From Sulfurihydrogenibium sp. YO3AOP1 (GTDB lineage Bacteria; Aquificota; Aquificia; Aquificales; Hydrogenothermaceae): DNA of 64,000 nucleotides. This document shows positions 1-9,617 of the stretch, one piece after another. The stretch is from positions 360,001-424,000 of the forward strand of contig NC_010730.1 in the NCBI RefSeq assembly GCF_000020325.1, read 5' to 3'. Position 1 is the stretch's first letter; every line of letters starts with the position of its first letter. The notes beneath the pieces are model-generated. The model worked only from the letters and a program-made list of their open reading frames with translations. It did no database searches and was not told where the DNA came from. Both the position numbers and the translations under genes were made by a program.

Positions 1-783
1 TAAGAGGCTGTTAAAAAATGATATAGTCTCCTTTGATACAATATCCCTTTCGTTATCCATTGTTATTATGTGATAGCTGTTGGTAAGCTCTACAAATTTT
101 TTTATCTTGCTTGGTGCTTTTTCGTATATAAACTTTGCCCCTTTTATAGAAGAAAGGTCGTCTTCTTTGGAATGAATTATTATTAAAGGTGCTGTCAAGC
201 GATTGATGTTTTGTTTGATATATTTTGACATTCTGTTTAGTTCTAATATTGTGGTAGCAGGTATTTTATCATAAGCTCCAAAATTTTCTTCTCTTTCCAT
301 CATCTGCTTTATTTTTCTTCTCATAGATTCGTTTTTTATACCATAAGGGTCTGACTCTTTCCAGTAATACAAATGCTTTAAAGGAGAATGCAACACAAAA
401 GGCAGTAAAAATCTGTACCATGGTATCGCCCAGCCATCAATGTCCATGGCTGGAGACCACGATGCTACTGCGTCAATATCCGGAAAATCCATAGCAAGAA
501 TTAAAGATAGCATACCGCCAACGCACAATCCACCAACAAAAACATGCTTATATTTGGCTTTTAATGAAAGATAATAATCTTTTGTAAATCTGTACAAATC
601 TTGCCATTTTATATTTTTAATTTCTTCTAAAGAAGAGCAATGACCGGGTAGTATCGGAAAGTATACATCATAATTTTCTTTTGAAAAATCCCTTGCTACC
701 CATCTTAATTCTAACGGCGTTCCTGTAAGGCCGTGAAGTAGCAGTACTGCTTTTTCGTTATTGTTTACGATAGAAAACTCCAA
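1..783 (-). CDS. alpha/beta hydrolase, carboxylesterase (Est30-like), 3' end cut by window
   Basis: Translating the minus strand from a TTG at 783 gives 261 codons open to the window edge. The start lies one base after the stop of the upstream aminotransferase gene, so the two are translationally linked. The fold markers are the oxyanion motif HGLTG at residues 17-21, the nucleophile elbow GLCVGG at 85-90, an acidic pair near 208 and a histidine at 238 in SYHIITMDNERD. The last segment closely follows the end of Geobacillus Est30-type carboxylesterases, so only a few residues are probably missing. The nucleophile position holds Cys where the family normally has Ser, which may mean altered chemistry or loss of esterase activity. 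The natural substrate is unknown. Confidence 0.75.
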   Translation of the reverse strand, partial: MEFSIVNNNEKAVLLLHGLTGTPLELRWVARDFSKENYDVYFPILPGHCSSLEEIKNIKWQDLYRFTKDYYLSLKAKYKHVFVGGLCVGGMLSLILAMDFPDIDAVASWSPAMDIDGWAIPWYRFLLPFVLHSPLKHLYYWKESDPYGIKNESMRRKIKQMMEREENFGAYDKIPATTILELNRMSKYIKQNINRLTAPLIIIHSKEDDLSSIKGAKFIYEKAPSKIKKFVELTNSYHIITMDNERDIVSKETISFFNSLL

Positions 784-784
784 A

Positions 785-2146
785 CTAAAACACCCTTCTA
801 AATAGTTGATCTAATAAAGATATAGACATGTCTATCTCTTCATCTGTGATCTCTAAGGATGGTGCAAGTGTAAATACGTTTTTATAATAACCGCCAACGT
901 CTAACACAAGGCCAAAACGTTTATTTTTATATTCAAGGTCTCCTTTTAGTCCTTCTTGTAATATTTTGTCAGTAAGTGCTTTTGATGGGGTAAATCCGTC
1001 AGCTTCACATATTTCTATTCTAAGAGCCAATCCAATACCATCAACATCTCCAATGTTTTTATACTTTTTCTTTAATTCTTTCAAGCCCTCTAAAAACTTC
1101 TGCCCTTTTTGTGCTACCGTGCTTTCGTAATCTTTTTCTTCTATGATGCTCATAACTTCTAAGCCGGCTCTTACACCTATTGGATTTGAAGAGAAAGTAG
1201 AATGAGTAGAACCCGGCGGCCATATACTTGGATTGATAAGCTCTTCTCTTGCCCATAGTCCGGATAAAGGATTCATTCCATTTGTAAGAGATTTTCCAAA
1301 AACTATGATATCGGGCTTAACTCCGTAATGCTCTATACTCCACAGTTTGCCAGTTCTGTAAAATCCCATTTGAATTTCGTCATCTACTAATAAAATGTTT
1401 GCTTGGTCGAGTATCTTTTTTAGTTTTTTAAAGTATTCCGGTGGAGCTTTTACGTATCCACCAGTACCTTGTATAGGCTCTACGTAAAAGGCTGCATATT
1501 CACAATCTTTTGTTCTTGGATTATAAATAGAGTAGTACTCCGATTCAAATAATTTTTCAAATTCTTTTACACAGTAATAATCGCAACTGTCTAAGTTTTT
1601 GCCATAAGGACATCTAAAACAGTATGGAAATGGAATAAATAACGCTCTATCGCTAAAATGTCCAAATCTTTCTCTGTATCTATAGCTTGATGTAATTGCA
1701 GTAGCTCCAAGAGTTCTTCCGTGATATCCGCCCATAAAAGCGAAGTTTAGATTTTTCTTTTTATAATTTCTTACAAGCTTTAAGCTGTCCTCTATAGCCT
1801 GAGAACCGCCAACATTAAAATGAACTCTTCCCTTTAATCCAAATCTTTTTTGATTAGCATCAACCAATTTTTTAGAGAGAATGACTTTTTCTTCAAATAA
1901 AAACTGGGACGCCAGCTGTCCCATTCTATCCATCTGGTCTTTTATGGCATTGTTTATACGCTCGTTTTTGTACCCAAAATTACAGGCACTATACCACATT
2001 TGAAGGTCAAGGTATGGTTTGTTTTCTTCATCATAAAGATAAGACCCTTCACAAGCCTTAAAAATTTTTGGAGGATTTAGATAATGTACCGTATCACCCC
2101 ATGAACATACTTCCTGCTCTACTGCCAAGATTTCTTCTTTCTTCAT
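785..2146 (-). CDS. class-III PLP-dependent aminotransferase
   Basis: A 453-residue fold-type I aminotransferase of the ornithine/4-aminobutyrate class. VGGSQAIEDSLK is the phosphate-binding region, LLVDDEIQMGFYRTGK carries the aspartate that contacts the PLP ring nitrogen, and FGKSLTNGMNPLSG (about residue 285) contains the Schiff-base lysine. A cysteine cluster CFRCPYGKNLDSCDYYC near residue 177 resembles an insertion seen in archaeal-type members and may bind a metal or form disulfides. The 5' end overlaps the preceding HAD phosphatase by 53 bp and the 3' end abuts the esterase, so the three probably form one operon. The amino donor cannot be told from sequence. Confidence 0.85.
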   Translation of the reverse strand: MKKEEILAVEQEVCSWGDTVHYLNPPKIFKACEGSYLYDEENKPYLDLQMWYSACNFGYKNERINNAIKDQMDRMGQLASQFLFEEKVILSKKLVDANQKRFGLKGRVHFNVGGSQAIEDSLKLVRNYKKKNLNFAFMGGYHGRTLGATAITSSYRYRERFGHFSDRALFIPFPYCFRCPYGKNLDSCDYYCVKEFEKLFESEYYSIYNPRTKDCEYAAFYVEPIQGTGGYVKAPPEYFKKLKKILDQANILLVDDEIQMGFYRTGKLWSIEHYGVKPDIIVFGKSLTNGMNPLSGLWAREELINPSIWPPGSTHSTFSSNPIGVRAGLEVMSIIEEKDYESTVAQKGQKFLEGLKELKKKYKNIGDVDGIGLALRIEICEADGFTPSKALTDKILQEGLKGDLEYKNKRFGLVLDVGGYYKNVFTLAPSLEITDEEIDMSISLLDQLFRRVF

Positions 2147-2792
2147 ATAATATCTCCTTTATGTAAGGTATTTTATTTATTACGTCTTTAAAGGTAGAAA
2201 ATTTTGTAAAGTGTTTAAACTTATTTTCTTTTAGAAAATCAAAAAGCTTTCCTTTTGCAAAAACAAAATCTGTTGTTTGACTTACACAAAAATCAGACCT
2301 GCCATCCCCAATGTAGATAGATTTACTGTTTTTTAAACTCTGAACCAATGAACACTTGCAAACTCCAAGCTGACAGTCATGTTTTGAATGGTTATAGAAA
2401 GTTTGAAATTTATTATTTATAAGCTTTACATTGTTTGCATAGATACCATCTATATTTGATAGAACACCATAAGGCTTTAATATTTTTTCAATGAAAAGCT
2501 TAAATCCATCGCTGAGTATATAAACTTTTGAGTTGTAGTTTGATTTTACAAAATCTACAAACATCAAAAAACTTTCGTCAATTTCTATCTTTGATAAAAA
2601 ATCGTCTAATTCTTTTTCTGTTATTGTTATTAGAGCCATTTGGGCGTCTAAACATTCTCTTGTTGTTATTTTGCCTTCATTCCATAGCTTTTCTATTTCA
2701 AGCCACTGTCTTGATGCGTAATTTTCTAATAATGTATCTATTACATCTTGTTTTGATATCGTCCCGTCAAAATCACAAAAAAATGTAAGCAA
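2094..2792 (-). CDS. HAD-superfamily phosphatase (MtnX/PSP-like, subclass IB)
   Basis: A 232-residue HAD phosphatase. Motif I is DFDGT at residues 7-11 (nucleophile Asp and acid/base Asp), motif II is the Ser of ILSDGF, and motif IV is GDGRSD, which binds magnesium. The cap has the signature WLEIEKLWNEGKITTRECL, typical of 2-hydroxy-3-keto-5-methylthiopentenyl-1-phosphate phosphatases (MtnX) and of metal-dependent phosphoserine phosphatase relatives. No other methionine-salvage gene is in view, so either substrate is possible. The last 53 bp overlap the aminotransferase start in another frame, an unusually long overlap. A phosphatase plus an aminotransferase fits amino-acid metabolism, but that is inference. 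Confidence 0.75.
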   Translation of the reverse strand: MLTFFCDFDGTISKQDVIDTLLENYASRQWLEIEKLWNEGKITTRECLDAQMALITITEKELDDFLSKIEIDESFLMFVDFVKSNYNSKVYILSDGFKLFIEKILKPYGVLSNIDGIYANNVKLINNKFQTFYNHSKHDCQLGVCKCSLVQSLKNSKSIYIGDGRSDFCVSQTTDFVFAKGKLFDFLKENKFKHFTKFSTFKDVINKIPYIKEILYEERRNLGSRAGSMFMG

Positions 2793-2825
2793 TTAAAAAC
2801 TCCTTTTTAAGAAATTTAAAAATTA

Positions 2826-2895
2826 TGAGATCCTTGCCGGCTGCCGAACTATGTTTTTGGTTAATTCCCATTCTGAGGCAAAGCCGAAGGATCAC
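2826..2895. repeat. degenerate REP-like palindrome pair
   Basis: Two decayed copies of the window-wide REP-like unit lie between the HAD phosphatase and the RND pump: GAGATCCTTGCCGGCTGCCG at 2827 and CATTCTGAGGCAAAGCC... at 2869. They keep the outer arms (GAGATCCTT and CATTCTGAG...GAAGGATC). This is a gap between an operon start and an operon end. No gene is visible in it. Confidence 0.6.
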
Positions 2896-3009
2896 TTATT
2901 CAAATTTTAATAAAATTCTCAATCTATCACAAAATTCATTTAGTTTTAACAAACTAAATATTTTATCTATAATTCAAGGTTTTGTATTAAATAAACTGTA
3001 AACAATTTA

Positions 3010-6000
3010 TTATGTTTTACTTATTCTAATTCTTGATAAAAAGTGAAAGAGCATCGGTATTATCAGTAAGTTTAAGAATATGGCAAAAATTAGGCCTCCT
3101 ATCGTGCTTATGGCAAGGTCTTGGAGTATCTGGGTTCCACTTCCTATGGTTAAGGCAATCGGTAGCATCGCAAAGGCGTTTGATAACATCGTCATGGTAA
3201 TTGGTCTAAACCTGCTTGCAGTTGCATACAGGATTCTTTTTTCCAATTTTTCTTCTGTTGAATTTTTGTAAAAATCAAAAATTAAAACGTTATTGTTTAT
3301 AACAATGCTTAAAACTATTAGCATTCCGATAAGCCCGGTTATATCAAGGGGTTTTCCTGTTATAAAAAGAGCTGTTAAAACTCCTGTTAATGTTAAAATT
3401 ACTGCAAGTAAAACAGAGACAGTAATTTTTGTATCTACAAAAAGAATCATGGTAAAAATGCCCATAAGTGTTAATGCTGCTAAAATTACAAGCATTAGAC
3501 TTTTAAAAGACTTCTGCTGTTGTTTGTAAAATCCTGATATGACGGGGGTTATGTCTGATGGAAGGTTTGCTTCTTGGATGGTTTGACTTACTACTTTTAC
3601 AGCCTTAGACATATCGTTACCTTTAAATCTTACAGTTATAACCGCAACAGGAGATAGGTTATAGTGTGTGATTTCTGGAACGTTAGTCATGTAAGACACT
3701 TCTGCCACTTGGGACAATGGTATAAACCTTCCTACTGCAGGAGAGTAAATCTTAACATTTTCTGGATTTAAAAATTGCTGTCTGTCTATGGATATCAATC
3801 TAAGATTTATAATTTTCTCGCCGTAAACTATGTTTCCTACCACATTTCCCCAGTAGGCGTTGTAAAGTTGTTGATAAAGGTCGTTTAGATTTAAGCCATA
3901 AATACTCTGTGCCTCCGGTTTTAATCTTATTCTTATTTCTCCTGATGCAAAGGTGGTTTTTAAATTTACCTCTGTAAGGATAGGCTTTTCTCTTAGCAGG
4001 TCTCTGAGTTTAAATCCGTATTTTACAAGCTTGTCAGGGTCATAGCCGTAGAGTATTACAGATATTGGTGCTTCCTCTCCGAGTATGTCTGCCAATCTAT
4101 CCTCTACAACCTGTGGAAGGTCAAACTCTTCAAGGTTGTCAAACTTCGCCTCTATCTTTTTTCTGACCTCGTCTTCTATATCAAAAATGCTTCTTGTTCT
4201 GTTTTCTTTTAATACCACCAAAAAGTCGCCGATGTTAGGCTGTTCTGCTACGTGCCCTAAGGATGTGCCTATTCTTAAAGTCCAGCTTTTAACCTCAGGA
4301 ATCGAATTTAAAATCTTTCCCATTTCCATGGCGGTTTTGTAAGACTCTTCCAAAGGAGTTCCTGCTGGTAGTGTAAAGTCTACTACAAAGTTTCCTTCAT
4401 CCCATTTAGGTAAAAACGTGGTAGGAATTGCCCTAAAAAGTAAAAATCCTATTAATGCAATAATTAAAACAAGCGGTACGGATACAAAATCATACTTAAA
4501 TAGTCTTTCTAAAAAGGTTTCATAACGTTTTTCTAATCTTGATATAAAGTCTTCTTGACTTTTAAATCTGCTTGGTAGTAGTATGTAGGCCATTATAGGG
4601 ACTAAAAATATGGCTGCAATTTGTGAAACGATATAGGTCAAAACTAATACCAAACCAAGTTGTTTTAAAAATACTCCAACAACACCGGGTACAAAGAGAA
4701 GAGGCAAGAAGACTAAAGTAGATATTAAAGTTGCGGCGGTCATGATAGGAAGGATCTCTTTTGAACCGTCTATTATGGCGTTTAGCTTATCCTTGCCCAT
4801 TTTTAGGTGTCTGTCTATGTTTTCTATGACGATGATAAGATGGTCTACCAAGCCTCCTATTGCAGCAGCCATACCGCCCAAAGAGAACAGATTAAAGTCT
4901 AAGCCCAAAATTTTAATGCCTATGATTGTGGTGAAAAATACCACCGGAAGGGTTAGCAAGGTAGCAAAGGAAAGCTTTAACTTTCTCAAAAAGATAAACA
5001 GAATCAAGACCGCTATGATGCTTCCTAAAACTATCGCATCTCTTACGCTCTTTATTGATTCTTTTATGAATGCTGAAGAGTCATATGATTTGTATATCCT
5101 GATACCTTCCTTTTCCAAGGATTTATTTATACTCTCTATTTGACTGTCAACGTTTTGTATAACCGTTGTTGTATCTGCGTCCGGCTGTCTTAGGATGTTA
5201 AAGACAACCGCATTTTTGGCGTGAGAAAACCCTGAGATAGACCTTGACGGATACTTAGAGTTTATAATCGTCGCTACCTCAGATAGGTTTATGTATCTAC
5301 CACCGGAAAGTGGTATTTTTACATCTAAAAGTTTATATACATCGTCAGGCTTTTGGTAGAGAGTTATTACATACTGTTTGTTTAACATCTCAGTTATGCC
5401 TAAGAAGTCTATCTTGGTTTGGTCGTAAATCACAGATTTTAAATAATCCAAGGAGATGTTGTAGCTGTTTAGCTTGTCTGTATCTATTACTACATGAAAC
5501 TCCTGCCATTGTGGAGCTTTTATTTCAAGGTCGTAAACGCCGGGCAAGGATATTATTAAAGGTTTTATTTTGTAATAGAGTATGTCTGTCAGCTGTGTTT
5601 GTGATTTAGCGTCAGAACCTATGGCATAAATGCCTATTGGATACATGCTTGGCGTAGCCTGTCTTACAACAACCTTTGCCGTCGGCGGTAAGACGTTTTT
5701 TAACTCACTTACTCTTGCTAAAACAAGCTGATAGGCGGTGAATGGATTTGTAGACCAGTTAAAGTAGAGGTTTATCTCTGTTGAACCGATAGAAGTCTTT
5801 GAAACTATTTTCTCTACACCTTGAACGGTTTTAAGAGACTCCTCCGCAGGTTTTGTAATTTCAAGCAGCATCTGCTTTGTAGGAGTGTAGCCATTTTCTA
5901 TTGCAACCTCAACCCTTGGAAAATAGACATTTGGAAAGATGTCTTTCGTTATAGAGTTAGATGTAGAGTAGCCAATGATGGCAAGCAAAAGAAAAATGAG

Positions 6001-6054
6001 CATAATAGCAAACTTTCTTTTGATGATAAATATAAAAAAATCCTTAGAAATCAT
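3010..6054 (-). CDS. RND-family efflux permease
   Basis: A 1014-residue inner-membrane pump with the twofold RND plan: a TM helix near residues 14-32, a large periplasmic porter loop, TM blocks at about 335-500, a second large loop, then TM blocks at about 830-1010. It would export substrates by proton antiport through the adaptor and TolC-type channel encoded just upstream. In TM4 the usual paired aspartates (LVDD) read GGLVDHLII, and in TM10 the usual relay lysine aligns with Asn in INNNVLIFDF, so the proton relay differs from AcrB. It overlaps the adaptor gene by 4 bp. The two-component system heads the same gene run. The substrate (drug, metal or lipid) is unknown. Confidence 0.9.
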   Translation of the reverse strand: MISKDFFIFIIKRKFAIMLIFLLLAIIGYSTSNSITKDIFPNVYFPRVEVAIENGYTPTKQMLLEITKPAEESLKTVQGVEKIVSKTSIGSTEINLYFNWSTNPFTAYQLVLARVSELKNVLPPTAKVVVRQATPSMYPIGIYAIGSDAKSQTQLTDILYYKIKPLIISLPGVYDLEIKAPQWQEFHVVIDTDKLNSYNISLDYLKSVIYDQTKIDFLGITEMLNKQYVITLYQKPDDVYKLLDVKIPLSGGRYINLSEVATIINSKYPSRSISGFSHAKNAVVFNILRQPDADTTTVIQNVDSQIESINKSLEKEGIRIYKSYDSSAFIKESIKSVRDAIVLGSIIAVLILFIFLRKLKLSFATLLTLPVVFFTTIIGIKILGLDFNLFSLGGMAAAIGGLVDHLIIVIENIDRHLKMGKDKLNAIIDGSKEILPIMTAATLISTLVFLPLLFVPGVVGVFLKQLGLVLVLTYIVSQIAAIFLVPIMAYILLPSRFKSQEDFISRLEKRYETFLERLFKYDFVSVPLVLIIALIGFLLFRAIPTTFLPKWDEGNFVVDFTLPAGTPLEESYKTAMEMGKILNSIPEVKSWTLRIGTSLGHVAEQPNIGDFLVVLKENRTRSIFDIEDEVRKKIEAKFDNLEEFDLPQVVEDRLADILGEEAPISVILYGYDPDKLVKYGFKLRDLLREKPILTEVNLKTTFASGEIRIRLKPEAQSIYGLNLNDLYQQLYNAYWGNVVGNIVYGEKIINLRLISIDRQQFLNPENVKIYSPAVGRFIPLSQVAEVSYMTNVPEITHYNLSPVAVITVRFKGNDMSKAVKVVSQTIQEANLPSDITPVISGFYKQQQKSFKSLMLVILAALTLMGIFTMILFVDTKITVSVLLAVILTLTGVLTALFITGKPLDITGLIGMLIVLSIVINNNVLIFDFYKNSTEEKLEKRILYATASRFRPITMTMLSNAFAMLPIALTIGSGTQILQDLAISTIGGLIFAIFLNLLIIPMLFHFLSRIRISKT

Positions 6055-7004
6055 CTAATTTCTACCTCATCCCCATCTTTAAGATTGCCGGATGCGATAA
6101 TAAAATCTCCTTCATCTTTGATTATGTTAACTTTTTCTTTAAACTTTTTACCGTTGTAAATCTTATATACAAAAAATCCTTTTTTCCCTAAAACTAAAGC
6201 CTTCTTAGGTATTTTAAAGCCTGATAAACCATCAACATATAGTGTTATACTCTGTCTAAAGTTTAAAGGAAGTTCTAAGGCTTTTTCTGAAAACGTTTTA
6301 ACTTTTACAAGGTTTCCTTCTGAAACTGGAATGATTTCTTTTACTTTCAAAGAGATTGTCTCATCGTTTAATTTTGCGTTTAAGACTTTTTTAGACTTTA
6401 TGAGATTTAAAAACTCAACCGGAAAATACAGATACAAAAAGTTTGAATTTTGATTATAAACTGTTGCGACGGTTGTCCCTATAGTAGCATACTGACCTTC
6501 TGGTATCATGTTAATAATATAGCCTTCACAATTTGAAGATAGTTTAAAGTTGTTTTTCTGGATGTTGTAAGTTTTAAGCTGTGCCTTTAATGATTCAATC
6601 TCGGACTGTTTTAATGATATATTGTTTTTAAGGTCTAAAATTTCGTTTTTTGATGCTAAGCCTAAGCTGTACAATTTTTCGTAGTTTTCAAGTTTTTTTG
6701 TTAAGTTCTCTACCTCGCTTTGGGTAATCTGAATTTTTTTGATTGTTGACTGTAAGTTTGCATCTAAAAACTCATTCTTAAAGCTGCCCATAACCTGTCC
6801 TATTTTCACTCTATCACCAACTGAAACAAAAGGATAAAAGTATCCCTCAGTTTTTGATGTTATACTACACTGTTTGCTAGATTCTATTTGTCCTGAGACC
6901 TGAATTTCCATCTGCGACTTAGCAGGAACTACTTTATAAGTATCTTGACCAAAGGCAACTTTAAAACTCAAAGATATAAAAGTCAAAAGTAATATAAGTC
7001 TCAT
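6051..7004 (-). CDS. periplasmic adaptor (membrane fusion) subunit of RND pump
   Basis: A 317-residue HlyD/AcrA-type adaptor. Residues 1-20 form a signal sequence with no obvious lipobox. A biotinyl-lipoyl half motif (SKTEGYFYPFVSVGDRVKIGQVMG) precedes a coiled-coil hairpin at about 85-155, followed by the second lipoyl half (NCEGYIINMIPEGQYATIGT) and a beta-barrel domain. It would link the permease to the TolC-type channel across the periplasm. It overlaps both neighbours by 4 bp, implying coupled translation. It is shorter than AcrA and lacks a long membrane-proximal domain. Confidence 0.88.
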   Translation of the reverse strand: MRLILLLTFISLSFKVAFGQDTYKVVPAKSQMEIQVSGQIESSKQCSITSKTEGYFYPFVSVGDRVKIGQVMGSFKNEFLDANLQSTIKKIQITQSEVENLTKKLENYEKLYSLGLASKNEILDLKNNISLKQSEIESLKAQLKTYNIQKNNFKLSSNCEGYIINMIPEGQYATIGTTVATVYNQNSNFLYLYFPVEFLNLIKSKKVLNAKLNDETISLKVKEIIPVSEGNLVKVKTFSEKALELPLNFRQSITLYVDGLSGFKIPKKALVLGKKGFFVYKIYNGKKFKEKVNIIKDEGDFIIASGNLKDGDEVEIR

Positions 7005-8218
7005 CTGTATAAATCTCCTTTTATCAGATGCTCTAAAAGTTTAAAATTCATGTATGCGTTATACTTTGTTTGAATGTAGTTGTTGGTTGCATTTATGTAA
7101 TCGTAATAATATTTGTCTAAAACAACGAAATTAGACAAGCCCATTTTGTAGGCTTTAAGGTATTTTTCATATATATCGTAAGATGATTGAATCTGCTTTT
7201 TGTAAGCTTTAAGTCTATCTATATCGTAAAATACAGATGTATAAAGACTCTCAAGATTTTGATTTAAATTTAAACTCTCTCTGTATTTTTGAATGTTTAA
7301 TATCCTATCTCTAACTGAAAGACTTAGTAGTTTATACTTTAAGCCACCATAGAAAATATTTGACATAATCCCAACTGTAAATATATTCTGATTTCCGTTT
7401 CCTGTTGGGTCTTTGTTGATCTGTCGTTCATAAGACAATAATAAATTTGGAATCCAATAATTTTTTTCTTTTTTGTAATGTGCATCGTTTAACTTTTTTT
7501 CTAAATCTATGACTTTAACGTCTGGACTGGTTTTTAAATAACCCTCTTTCTGACTGTAAATTTGATTTAACTCTTCTTTTGTTAAACTGTAAGCTTGCAA
7601 AGGTTTAATCTGGTCTAAACCTGAAGTTATCTTTAAGATTTTCAAGTATGTTTCCAAAGCTTTTTGATACTTTAAAAGGTTTTCTTCTTCATTTAGAAGT
7701 TTCAGCTGCCAGTTGTCATACTCTATGGCAGGAAGCTTTCCATCTTTTACTGCTTTTTCTATAAAGCTTAAGTTCTCTTTGATGTTTTTTATTCTCTCCT
7801 CCTGAAGTTTTACAAGCTCAAAGTACATACTGTAATTAGCGTAGGCTGTAAGGATGTTTTTAAACAAAGTTTCTTTTTCTTTTTCAGACAAGACTGCTGA
7901 CTTTTCAATCTCTATTTTGTTTATCTCTTCATCGTACTTAGATTTTCCAAAAATATCTATTTCGTTGCCAAATTTCAAAGAAGAAACGTTATAGGAAGAT
8001 ATTGCTTGAGTGTTGTAATGAGAGAAGTTTAAATCTGCGGTTAATTTTAAAAATCTTGTAGCGTATAGGTCTTTGTTTGAAAGTTGATAATACTCTTTGT
8101 TATTTTTGAGATTCTCATCTACTAAAAAATTCTTCTTTGCAGCTTGGAAAATATCCATTACTTCATCAGCTTTTACCGTATAAAATAAAGCAAACATAAT
8201 AAAGATTAATTTTTTCAT
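7001..8218 (-). CDS. TolC-family outer-membrane efflux protein
   Basis: A 405-residue protein with a signal peptide at residues 1-17 (MKKLIFIMFALFYTVKA) and two long, mostly helical halves of the outer-membrane efflux protein type. Helix-rich segments such as LFKNILTAYANYSMYFELVKLQEERI and a repeat of the same plan near the C-terminus are typical of TolC relatives. It would trimerise into the outer-membrane duct of the pump. It overlaps the adaptor gene by 4 bp and lies 97 bp after the histidine kinase gene. That gap shows no clear terminator. Confidence 0.85.
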   Translation of the reverse strand: MKKLIFIMFALFYTVKADEVMDIFQAAKKNFLVDENLKNNKEYYQLSNKDLYATRFLKLTADLNFSHYNTQAISSYNVSSLKFGNEIDIFGKSKYDEEINKIEIEKSAVLSEKEKETLFKNILTAYANYSMYFELVKLQEERIKNIKENLSFIEKAVKDGKLPAIEYDNWQLKLLNEEENLLKYQKALETYLKILKITSGLDQIKPLQAYSLTKEELNQIYSQKEGYLKTSPDVKVIDLEKKLNDAHYKKEKNYWIPNLLLSYERQINKDPTGNGNQNIFTVGIMSNIFYGGLKYKLLSLSVRDRILNIQKYRESLNLNQNLESLYTSVFYDIDRLKAYKKQIQSSYDIYEKYLKAYKMGLSNFVVLDKYYYDYINATNNYIQTKYNAYMNFKLLEHLIKGDLYR

Positions 8219-8315
8219 GATTTAAAAATCACAGTACCACCTGATTAAAGTCGAGAGTATCTTAGATTATAAACGACAATGATTAATCTAATATTAAAAT
8301 TACCTTAACACAAGC

Positions 8316-9617
8316 TTAATGACTTTTTGTACAAATTTTTACAGAAGTTCCTCTGTCAAGTTCACTATGAATGGTTAATTCCCAACCTAAGATTTTAGCT
8401 ATAACTTTGCTTATACTAAGACCAAGACCCGAACCTTCTTCAAGCTTTGCTTTTTCTGACCTGTAAAAAGGTTCAAAAATTTTAATCAGCTCTTCTTTTG
8501 AAATTCCGATACCTTCGTCCTCTATGATAACGCAATAGCCATCTTTTTTTATACCTATTTTTCCGTCTTGCGGGCTATATTTTATTGCATTTTCTATAAT
8601 GTTGCTAAAAAGTGAATGAATAAGCTCATAATCACCAAACACCTTAAATTCATCTTCAAAAATCTCAAAACTTAGATTTTTATTATTAATCAGTTGTTTA
8701 AAATCCCCTAATATGCCGAGTATTAAAGTTTTTAGCTCTACAATTTCTCTCTTTGGATCTACATTTTGAGTTTCTAATCTGTATAGCAATAAAAGTTTTT
8801 CTACTACCTGAGAAGCTCTTTCAACTGCGCTTTTAATGCTTAACAGAAACTCTCTCATCTCAGCTTGACTTCTTGGTTTTCGTAAGGCTAAGTCTGTTGA
8901 AGTTCTTATGATAGACAACGGTGTTTTAAGCTCGTGGGACAGGTGATAAAAGAAAAACTTTTGAGTATCAAGATACTTGTTTAATTGATTTACTAATTGA
9001 TTGTAGGCTTTTACAATTGGTTTTATCTCAGAAAACACATTTTCATCTAAGATGTCAAGCTTGGCTGGGCTACTCTCTTCTATTTTTTTGGCTAACCTCA
9101 TAACAACTCTAAAAGATAAATACCATAAAGGATATGCAATTAGAGTATATACTACCAAAATAGCAAGCCAACCTGTAAAAAAATTTTTAGAAAACTTTTT
9201 TAACATTGCTTGCTGATTGCTGATTTCTCTGTAAACCAAAATATAATATCTACCGTATTTTTCACCATAGCCTGCGCACTCTTTACCGTTGATTTCAAAA
9301 AAGAAAAGTCCATTTTCCAATGGGAAATTAAGAACGCTTTTATCAGGTTGTAATTCAACATATTTGTTATCTTCCAAGATTTTTAGATAGTTGCCAGAAC
9401 CTTTTCTAAAGTTTATCATGACTTCTTCATCGTACTGAAACTTTCCCTCTTCTTTAATAAGATACGCAACTGACCGCCACAGAATGTTTAAAGATGAACT
9501 TATCTCTTGATGCACAGAATTTTTTATCGTCAAATGTGTAAAAAGATAGATTGACAAAAAAGCACTAAAAAGCAAGATGAGAGATAATACATACACTCTT
9601 AAAAATAGGCTTTTCAT
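8316..9617 (-). CDS. sensor histidine kinase of the efflux operon
   Basis: A 433-residue membrane kinase. TM helices lie at about residues 8-28 and 148-170, enclosing a sensor domain of about 110 residues outside the membrane. Then come a HAMP-like linker, an H-box HLSHELKTPLSI (phospho-accepting His near 226), an N-box NIIENAIKYSPQDG, a G1 box EDEGIGIS and a G2 box GSGLGLSIS. It overlaps the response regulator gene by 4 bp. The position upstream of the pump genes suggests that it senses an envelope stress or pump substrate and controls the operon. Confidence 0.92.
   Translation of the reverse strand: MKSLFLRVYVLSLILLFSAFLSIYLFTHLTIKNSVHQEISSSLNILWRSVAYLIKEEGKFQYDEEVMINFRKGSGNYLKILEDNKYVELQPDKSVLNFPLENGLFFFEINGKECAGYGEKYGRYYILVYREISNQQAMLKKFSKNFFTGWLAILVVYTLIAYPLWYLSFRVVMRLAKKIEESSPAKLDILDENVFSEIKPIVKAYNQLVNQLNKYLDTQKFFFYHLSHELKTPLSIIRTSTDLALRKPRSQAEMREFLLSIKSAVERASQVVEKLLLLYRLETQNVDPKREIVELKTLILGILGDFKQLINNKNLSFEIFEDEFKVFGDYELIHSLFSNIIENAIKYSPQDGKIGIKKDGYCVIIEDEGIGISKEELIKIFEPFYRSEKAKLEEGSGLGLSISKVIAKILGWELTIHSELDRGTSVKICTKSH

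Noticed and set aside
6051-7004. Lipoprotein adaptor
   Set aside because: The signal region has no lipobox cysteine.
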